Assembly (NCBI GenBank): GCA_947095585.1
Contig: OX352761.1
Span: 89,570,779-89,634,778, forward strand
Length of the DNA stretch: 64,000 nt
Reading direction: 5' to 3'
From: Nephrocerus scutellatus
Taxonomy: Eukaryota; Arthropoda; Insecta; Diptera; Pipunculidae
The notes beneath the pieces are model-generated. The model did not search any database. It had not been told where the DNA came from and was given only the letters and a program-made list of their open reading frames with translations. A program made the translations under genes and the position numbers. Positions within the stretch are counted from its first letter, which is position 1, and every line of letters starts with the position of its first letter. Below, one piece after another: positions 57,395-64,000 of this stretch.

Positions 57395-58745
57395 GGTATG
57401 ACCATTGTCTTATATACCAGCAGCTTGGATGTTATGGTTAAATTCCTGGATTTGAAGAGTCTTGACAGACTGTAGTAGGCTTTGTTGGCTTTAAGCAACC
57501 GCGCGCGTATTTCTGATTCCATGCTGTTATCGGCTGCTACAATGGACCCGAGGTAGTTAAAATATTGCACTACTTTAAATTCGCGCTCCACTATTTAAAT
57601 TGAGGGACCAATGTTGGATCTTCTACTCGCAGACTTGGCCACCATGTACTTTGTTTTGCTCTCATTTATGTGCAGCCAGATTTAGTGCCGCCGCCTCGAT
57701 CTGGATTAAAGCTTCCTGTACAGCTTTTCGGTTTCTACCAACGATGTCAATATCATCTGCGTAAGCCAGTATTTGAATGGACTTATGGAGTATTGTTCCT
57801 CTCGCCTATACATAAGAGTCTCGGAATACTTTCTCCAACGCCAGGTTGAAGAGGACTCAGGCCAGTCCATCCCATTGTCCGTTATATATGTTGAATCGTG
57901 CGGAATGAAATGGATAGTGATCCGGATATTTTTACTTGGCTTATAACATTGGTCATGGTCAACCTACATAGTTGTGTCAGTTTATTTGGGATGCCGAATT
58001 CTCTCATGGCTTGATAAGTTCTACTCTAGCTATGCTATCATAGGCGGCTTTAAAGTCTATAAAAAGATGGTATAGTGAGTTTTGAAACTCTAGACATTTT
58101 TCCATCACCTGCCTAAGGATGTAAATCTGATCAGTTGTTTATTTGCTTCGGATGAAGCCACACTAGTATGGACCAATGATCCCTTTAGCGTATTGGGCTA
58201 TCCTGTCTTGAAGGATAGAGGAGAAAATCTTATGGCGGTACTCAAAAACGTTATACCATGATAATTGCTGCAGGTTGTTATATCTCCTTTCTTATGTATG
58301 GGGCACAGAATGCCTCTTCGCCAGTCTTTTGGCATCGCTTCTTCCTCCCATACTTGCACTATTAGTTCATGAATTTCTTGGTGTATTGCGTGGCCACCTG
58401 TTTTAATTAGCTCCGCTGGGATAGTATTAGGCCTTATTATTTTTGAGCCGATTTATCGCTCTGCGAACTTCATCTATGCTTGGTGGCGGCAGCATAGTGT
58501 GGCCTTTGGTCATTGGTGGAGACTCCACTTCCTCAGTTAGCTGGCTATTAAGCAACTCATGAAAGTGCTCTTCCCATTGCTCTAAGATGCCTTTGAGATC
58601 GGCGATCAGATTACCCTCTTTGTCTTTGGAATATGTGCAACGCGGTGTATATTGCGTCATACCGCGGACTCTTTGGTAGAACTTCCGCGCCTGGTGCAGT
58701 CCTCGCTCTTTATACTGTTTTTTCTCCCAGGCTGCTTTCTTTCGG
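57395..58745 (-). pseudogene. LINE fragment, same family as 37.0 kb
   Basis: Minus-strand order: linker ARKFYQRVRG, CTYSKDKEGNLIADLKGILE, HFHELLNSQLTEEVESPPMT, then RT pieces in several frames (TTDQIYILRQV, HLFIDFKAAYDSIARVEL, GDIDIVGRN-like), then FKVVQYFNYLGSIVAADNSM, SRNLTITSKLLVYKTMVIPV. It matches the plus-strand RT at 37.0-37.5 kb. Stops and frame changes throughout; both ends truncated. Confidence 0.82.
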
Positions 58746-58779
58746 TGAAGAATTTTTTATTTTATTTGTTTTTTATTTT

Positions 58780-58837
58780 CCTGTTTCTAGAAAAAACTCA
58801 AAAATATACTCACACTCATACTTTTTCTAGAAACAGG
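58780..58837. repeat. Perfect 16-bp inverted repeat
   Basis: CCTGTTTCTAGAAAAA at 58780-58795 and its exact complement TTTTTCTAGAAACAGG at 58822-58837, with a 26-base loop. It lies at the border between two LINE fragments. Confidence 0.9.
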
Positions 58838-58859
58838 TTAATAAAAAATTATGAGAAGG

Positions 58860-59299
58860 TGGGATTATAAGAAGGGGGAATCTTGTGTATTTTTGAGTTT
58901 TAAAAATAAAAAAAAATCAACTACTTTCCTCTCCCCGTAAACGTAGCAAAATAATTCGCGCCTACCGTGTTGAATAATTGCTCTATTAACAATAATCCGC
59001 TGTTCGTCGACCTTCCTAAGTGTTTACGCTTACCCCAACAGAATTTTTTGTGTGTGAACATTCGTATTGATTTTCGACTGTGTAACAACTGTCCTACTTA
59101 TTTCGGATTAGTGCTCAAAAGCTAAACGTATATAAAAAAAAAATTAAAAAAAAAATTAAAAAAAAAACGTTTTTGTTTCCTCTGTGTAACTGACCTATTT
59201 TTTTAAAAGTAGTACGCGTATAGAGCTCGCCTTTGCCTTAGAGTGTCAATTACGTTGATCTTTAATTAACATAATCATAATCATTTAATAAACTCAACT
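58860..59299 (+). other. 5' leader of the following LINE
   Basis: AT-rich sequence with A-runs (59130-59170). It precedes the ORF1 start region and has no coding frame. Probably the LINE 5' UTR; the promoter was not identified. Confidence 0.45.
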
Positions 59300-59684
59300 A
59301 TGGTATGCGGTAACGAGGCATCAATGAGGCATCAATGACGATCACGAAGAGTAGGTGCTTTGTAGGGGAATCTGCGGCAAGTCGTTCCATGCACAATGTG
59401 TAGGTCTGAGAAAAAGATCTATACTATATCTAAAAGACCTTAGTGAAAATTTCTGGTTCTACTGCGACGAATGCAAGGAAGTTTCTCTCGCAGACGTTCT
59501 AAGAGCCATTCAATGAAGCAATGAAGCAGTTAAAACCTTATCAATGGATAACCACACTAAAATCATACACCAACTGGCCAAATACGACTATCTTATTAAA
59601 AATTTCGATGACCTTAATTCCACCGTTCACTCCAATAGTGATTTATACATGTCAAAATTCAACTCAATTGAGAAGTAGCTCAAA
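59300..59684 (+). pseudogene. LINE ORF1 N-terminus with PHD-like zinc finger, frame broken
   Basis: Starts MVCGNEASM at 59300. The finger reads CRGICGKSFHAQCVGL, then FWFYCDECKEVSLADVL (59359-59510). A tandem 11-bp duplication (GAGGCATCAAT twice, 59315-59336) throws the frame. A stop after RAIQ (59514) and another at 59675 (EK, TAG) separate this part from the long frame that follows. Confidence 0.7.
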
Positions 59685-61451
59685 ATGATAAACCGTGCTT
59701 CTAAAGAGTCCATGGAATCCATCACCAACCTCACCATCTCTAGAAAAAATGACACAGCCCACACAGCCTCACAAGACGTCATCAACAAGTTGGAATTGGT
59801 AATTGAAGCTACCAACAAACTAAACACACAATGTGATTACCTCCAGATGAGTACCTCGTCCCAATCTACCAAATCATCACGGATCGATGCCTTATGTCTT
59901 CGATTGTCTCATCTATCCGAAACCATAAACGAACTAGTCGTCAAATCTAACGATACCAACGCCGAACTCTCCGAAACGCGCTTCAGCCTTGGTGAAATAG
60001 CAGAAGAAATTAAGATAATATCTAGTAAGATCGACATTGTTCCTAATCTAAGTCATCATAACCCTATTAATAACTTGTCTATTCACGATGAACTTCATGA
60101 TGTACTTATAAACGTATCACCTAACCCAGCCGTGACTCATACTATCCCATCTCTGTCTATTACTTCTCCTACTCCCTCTCTTGTCCGACCACAAACCACC
60201 ACGTACCCTACTCTCAAAAAATTAGGTGAACGTTGGACTCATGCGGATTGGGCCAATCGTATCAAGAGGCTAGATAATTCATCTAAAAACATTAACATGG
60301 CTCCTAATGGTCACCAAACCGCTGTTTTCCTCCTAAAGGGCGCCCCCTTCCACGCTAATGCTTCCTGGGTTCGCAATGTCTTCAAGCAGTACTATTTCAT
60401 TAATGATATCCAATGCCAGCCATTAGTTCATGCGAAATCGAAAAGCTTTAAGATCTTCCTGCCTTCGAAATACGCCTGGCTATTCTCCGCTAAACAATTT
60501 GTTAAAATTGACAGGATGATAATGACGAAATGGAAAAAAATTATAGACCGGCCGATTTCTAACTCCATCCCTAAATCTGACCCAAATTGGACTTATAAAA
60601 CCAATATTTTTCCTAGTTTTGCACCCTCCGTCAATTCTCAAGCTAACCTCCTTCGTAAATCGAAACCATCTCCAAAATCCATCAAATCTGCTCCTCTTCC
60701 ACCCAATCAACCTCCCCTTTTTGTAACTCAAAACCAACCTCCGACTAACATCCTCCGTAAACAACCAGCTTCAAAACCCATCAGATCCGCTCCTCTTCAA
60801 ACCCAACAGCTTCACCATCATGTATCTGCACCCAAACGTGTCTCATTTGAATTAACCCCAACCTCCAACACTGTCTCCTTTCAACTACCCCCGACATGTT
60901 CCACCAGCAATTCTTTCCCTAACTTTGACCTTAAAACTGGAGCCAAGTACCCCAATTTCATTAGATCCCATATTCTCAACCCCACACCTAATGACATTTC
61001 CAACCCCTCATATAAACCTACTTCAAATACCCCTTCCTCCTCACACACTGCATCTAATACCCCCTTTCTTGATCCCCTTCTGTCACCCACTGTTAAACTA
61101 ACCCAGCAAACTATAGACACTCCTGAATGTCGGTATGCACTCTTTAGGCTTAGAGAAAAAAATGTATACGAGAATATACGACTATTTCTTGCTTATCTGC
61201 ATGACAAATCTGACTCTGTCTGCTATGAAGGTAAAACCAAAACAAGTGTCATGGTTTCCATTCAGCAGGAAGGTCTCCCTACAAATCTAACCAGTCTCAG
61301 GAGCATTTACATCAGGTACCACGAGATTTTCAATATGTCACCTAAAAAAGTGGCAGACGACCTTGGCGCTTTCGGTAACAATGTACATTCTAAAAGAATC
61401 TCACACCTCCAACGGAGCCGCGTTGACCATAGTAAATTTTTTCGTCCCTAA
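59685..61451 (+). CDS. LINE ORF1 protein, long intact part
   Basis: 588 residues. N-terminal Ser/Thr/Asn-rich helical part (INKLELVIEATNKLN, LSHLSETINELVV), middle domain WTHADWANRIKRLDNSSKNI, NASWVRNVFKQYYFINDIQC, KSFKIFLPSKYAWLFSAKQF, then a Pro/Ser-rich tail (PPNQPPLFVTQNQPP). C-terminal part ALFRLREKNVYENIRLFLAY, RSIYIRYHEIFNMSPKKVAD. No classical RRM or CCHC seen. The frame begins at ATG 59685 but probably continues ORF1 from 59300, broken upstream. Supposed role: RNA chaperone of the LINE; not shown here. Confidence 0.75.
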   Translation: MINRASKESMESITNLTISRKNDTAHTASQDVINKLELVIEATNKLNTQCDYLQMSTSSQSTKSSRIDALCLRLSHLSETINELVVKSNDTNAELSETRFSLGEIAEEIKIISSKIDIVPNLSHHNPINNLSIHDELHDVLINVSPNPAVTHTIPSLSITSPTPSLVRPQTTTYPTLKKLGERWTHADWANRIKRLDNSSKNINMAPNGHQTAVFLLKGAPFHANASWVRNVFKQYYFINDIQCQPLVHAKSKSFKIFLPSKYAWLFSAKQFVKIDRMIMTKWKKIIDRPISNSIPKSDPNWTYKTNIFPSFAPSVNSQANLLRKSKPSPKSIKSAPLPPNQPPLFVTQNQPPTNILRKQPASKPIRSAPLQTQQLHHHVSAPKRVSFELTPTSNTVSFQLPPTCSTSNSFPNFDLKTGAKYPNFIRSHILNPTPNDISNPSYKPTSNTPSSSHTASNTPFLDPLLSPTVKLTQQTIDTPECRYALFRLREKNVYENIRLFLAYLHDKSDSVCYEGKTKTSVMVSIQQEGLPTNLTSLRSIYIRYHEIFNMSPKKVADDLGAFGNNVHSKRISHLQRSRVDHSKFFRP

Positions 61452-61454
61452 TTT

Positions 61455-61880
61455 ACCACCGTTGACAACAATTAAACCACCCTCCCCTACACCTCATCAT
61501 AACATTCCACTTATCTTTTACTACCAGAACGTAAGAGTCCTACAATCGAAAACCCGTGATGTTCTGCACCAATCTCATGCCCTCCCATTTGATATATATG
61601 CCCTGACTGAAACCAATCTAATCCCGGACATAAGAAACAAAGAGTTATTCCCTCCTACTTTTAATGTTTTTCGAGATGACGATCTTACCCGCCCTACGTA
61701 AGACTCTCCCTGTCGTGGAGTCTTGCTAGCCATCCACAACGACCTCGACTCGTCTCTCATCGCTATTTCTTCGTCCCCTAAAATTGATTTCGTTTCAATA
61801 AAAATAACACCTGTAGGTCCCTGTACATTATGTGTTGTTACATTCAACCGGCCCAACCTATCGAATCCTACTACTTGCTA
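61455..61880 (+). pseudogene. LINE ORF2 endonuclease start, truncated
   Basis: Endonuclease N-terminus: IPLIFYYQNVRVLQSKTRDV, LPFDIYALTETNLIPDIRNK, then a stop at 61699. In the same frame VLLAIHNDLDSSLIAISSSP and FVSIKITPVGPCTLCVVTFN follow, ending at 61880 where an LTR-element end takes over. The QNVRxL and LTETN motifs are typical of the EN domain. RT absent. Confidence 0.8.
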
Positions 61881-61906
61881 AAACGTCACGTCACGTCACT
61901 AAACAT
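61881..61906 (-). repeat. 3' LTR stub of the roo-like element
   Basis: On minus, the purine tract GGGGGGAGAA is followed by TGTTTAGTGACGTGACGTGA, a TG start expected of an LTR. Only about 26-45 bases remain before LINE sequence. It contains three tandem GTGAC units. Confidence 0.5.
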
Positions 61907-61932
61907 TCTCCCCCCGTTAAATAATAATTTAA

Positions 61933-63964
61933 CTATTTATTAATCGTAACTGTGAAGTCTGATTCTTCCACTTGGTGTCGAGGCTTCGGCTGAGGTTTCG
62001 GTGTAGGTTTGAGTGCTATGTGTTTCCAAGTGACGTAGATGATTAGCGAGATGGAAAATATTAGCGCCAGGTATCCAATGGTCAGATGGTGATAACTATG
62101 TGCTTGAAGCTTATGAGGCAGCTCAAACACCTTCTGCTGGGCAATCATATCATGAAGGTCCGTAAGTTTTTTGAGTTGATTTTCGTAGCTACTGGCGTTG
62201 AAATCCGTGAGTAGTGGCTTGAGTTGCGTAATTACTGCGACTTCTGACAGCTTTGTAAAACTTGTGTATGATGTTCTTATGGTGCTTGAGAACGTTTGAT
62301 GCCCATGGATGGTGATGAAATTGTGTCTAAGAATACATTCGGGTTGAAGTGTTAACATTCCCGAACCATCTAAGACAAACTGTGAAGATTCTCTATCGCA
62401 AACTGCTGAAAGCCGAGTTGGAGCTAACGTGGCGTATATCCATTGGTTTTTATGATCCATTTGAATCCATGTCGACTTACTCTCCGTCCGTTCGAACATA
62501 CATATTGATTGAGTTTCGTTGTTGAGAAGTCGTAGTTCACATGAGCAATCTTCTGCGCCATTCCTGTATTTTGATTGAATATTGAAACACAGATATTGCT
62601 CGTCCTTCAGGCTGACGCAGGATCTTAGAGTTGTTGAATCTATTGGAAAGTATTCGTCGCGGTGGGAGCTTATGGCCAATACTGGTGCACAAGTTCGAAT
62701 AGCAACCATGGTGTTTTTGATGAGACTTGGAATGGCAATTATTCTGAATAGATCGTACTGCTCCTGATCTGCCAGTGGGAGTGTAATTCTAAAAACGACA
62801 TGATTTTTGGCGATTCCAACCTTAACCGTCATTAGTTTGTACAACTGCAGCAAATTATCTTCATCAGTAGGAATTTCTAAATAGGCTGGTAAGTGTGCCT
62901 TGATGGTTTGCAACTCTTCCTTAAGTTGTGTTGTTGATAGCAATAGAGAGCTAATTCTACCTTGATGAGTTTCAGAGAGTACATCTAATAGTGCTGTCTG
63001 CATCCTTTGTAAGTTCACTATCATGAGGACTAGTTGAAAGGCAACTGATAGGAACGCCTGGAATATCTTCAACTGGAACTCATCCTCGCAATTTTCCCGA
63101 ACTGTTGATGTGATTTCATTCAAGTGTTTATCAATTTTTTTATTTTTTACTTGTTGCTGTCTCGCCTTTCTTTAGTAAATTTATGGTTGAGTCAATTATG
63201 GATGTTTGGTTGCGCAGTAGGCCAAGCAAATGATTTTCGTTATCCTTTACTTGGTCTATCGTAGTCGACATCTGTTCTGCATACTCTGAATCCAAAACTC
63301 CAAACAGCGAATTGGCAATGTTTCCTATCAGATTCACCGCTCCCCTCTTGGTTCGTCTGGCTGAAAGCAAGATTTCTTCGGATTGAAGCTCGTCTATGAT
63401 GTGGTGAAACTGGTTGAGTGTATCGTGGCATAGTTCTTGTTCCCGCAATTTTTGACATAACTGCTCCAATTGTTTTGTTCCATTTGAGAGGGCACTAAAT
63501 TCTGATCTTATTGGGTCCAGTTGGTAATAGATAATAAAGTCCCATTCACTTGTTGCTCTACTTACGGACCCTACTCCTTCGAAGTGAATTCCAAGGCTTG
63601 AATTGAATTTCGAAATCTGGATCTTGTCTGCACATACAATTGGTAATATTAACATGATGGCTAGCAAGGATGTGAGGTTGATGCCACTCGATGTCTTTCG
63701 TCGTTTTGTGGGTATTGTTGTTGGTTCCGTTGTTGCAGAATCCTCTGAGCTCTGCTGCTTTAAGTGGAACTCAGGATGTTCGTCGTTGTCTTCAACTGGT
63801 AGCGGTGCCAATCTGTGGATTGGACGTTTCCAAACTCCAGTTGCACTTTTGACGTCCACAACGCGTACAGATCCATCATCGCCCTCATAAGTTTTGACAA
63901 TTCGTCCAAGTGGCCATTGCAAGGGTGGAACATTGTCTTCTTTAATGATGACCATTTCTCCCAC
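61933..63964 (-). pseudogene. BEL/roo-like pol C-terminus joined to env (Baculo_F-like), one frame break
   Basis: Open to the window edge on minus. Residues 1-56 from 63964 are the pol C-terminus (VGEMVIIKEDNVPPLQWPLG, GVWKRPIHRLAPLP; DUF5641-like). In the same frame follow a hydrophobic segment (about 96-112, LAIMLILPIVCA), an ectodomain, and a furin-type site RTKR at about 204-207 followed by a Gly/Ile/Leu fusion-peptide-like stretch, as in baculovirus F-like envelope proteins of insect retroelements. An A-run indel near 63130-63145 breaks the frame; the rest (61933-63123, 396 residues) carries a Cys-rich ectodomain and a C-terminal transmembrane segment (YLALIFSISLIIYVTW). Otherwise well kept. 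Confidence 0.85.
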
Positions 63965-64000
63965 TTTGATGTTCTTGGAACACTCCTTCCACTTATGACG

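Overview
The window looks like nuclear DNA of a higher fly (Diptera, perhaps an acalyptrate such as a tephritid). Two host genes with compact, fly-like structure sit in AT-rich sequence that is mostly transposable elements of insect type (17.6/297-like, BEL/roo-like, Jockey-like, mariner, hAT). No bacterial or phage gene is present. Species and chromosome cannot be read from the sequence.

Host genes. (1) The 5' part of a kainate-type ionotropic glutamate receptor lies on the minus strand (5260 down to 29, continuing past the low edge). Ten exons join with GT/AG junctions and consistent phase; one 2.8-kb intron is full of repeats. (2) A compact gene for a KCTD8/12/16-like protein (BTB/T1 plus H1 domain), 32872-33555 minus, stands in an island of about 4 kb of unique DNA (31.07-35.1 kb).

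Mobile DNA, low to high coordinate. 6.3-11.1 kb: decayed Ty3/gypsy element (+). 12.07-13.2 kb: integrase end of a different gypsy element (+). 13.37-15.50 kb: long-TIR DNA element split by a minisatellite repeat, here called family A. 15.5-19.4 kb: more family A copies and two local duplications. 19.7-30.65 kb: a Jockey-like LINE split by a BEL/Pao element (19867-26985), which itself carries a mariner (24721-25961) and a deleted mariner (about 22600-22958); the same LINE was hit again by a hAT-type MITE, here called family B (27148-28041). Removing BEL and MITE with one copy of each target duplication restores LINE reading frames. 35.18-36.12 kb: uninterrupted (TTTG)n of about 234 units. 37.0-39.6 kb: LINE and gypsy fragments. 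39.58-44.95 kb: decayed 17.6/297-like element with env (-), between LINE fragments. 46.04-46.65 kb: minisatellite of about 57 bp. 47451-49455: decayed autonomous hAT element with an exact 8-bp duplication. 49484-57322: second family B MITE, split by a 6.7-kb LTR element (50130-56800) with two LTRs, PBS, PPT and TATA duplication. 57.4-58.75 kb: LINE fragment (-). 58.9-61.88 kb: LINE with 588-codon ORF1 (+). 61.9-64.0 kb: pol end and envelope of a roo-like BEL element (-), running off the high edge.

I found no new multi-gene system. The least ordinary features are family A (interspersed, about 120-bp internal units, a variable short-period tandem block next to a conserved end) and family B (hAT ends backed by inverted CAAGAC-type arrays). 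Names 'family A' and 'family B' are mine. Family A orientation '+' means the end reading AAATTCTCTATATTAACTTC comes first.
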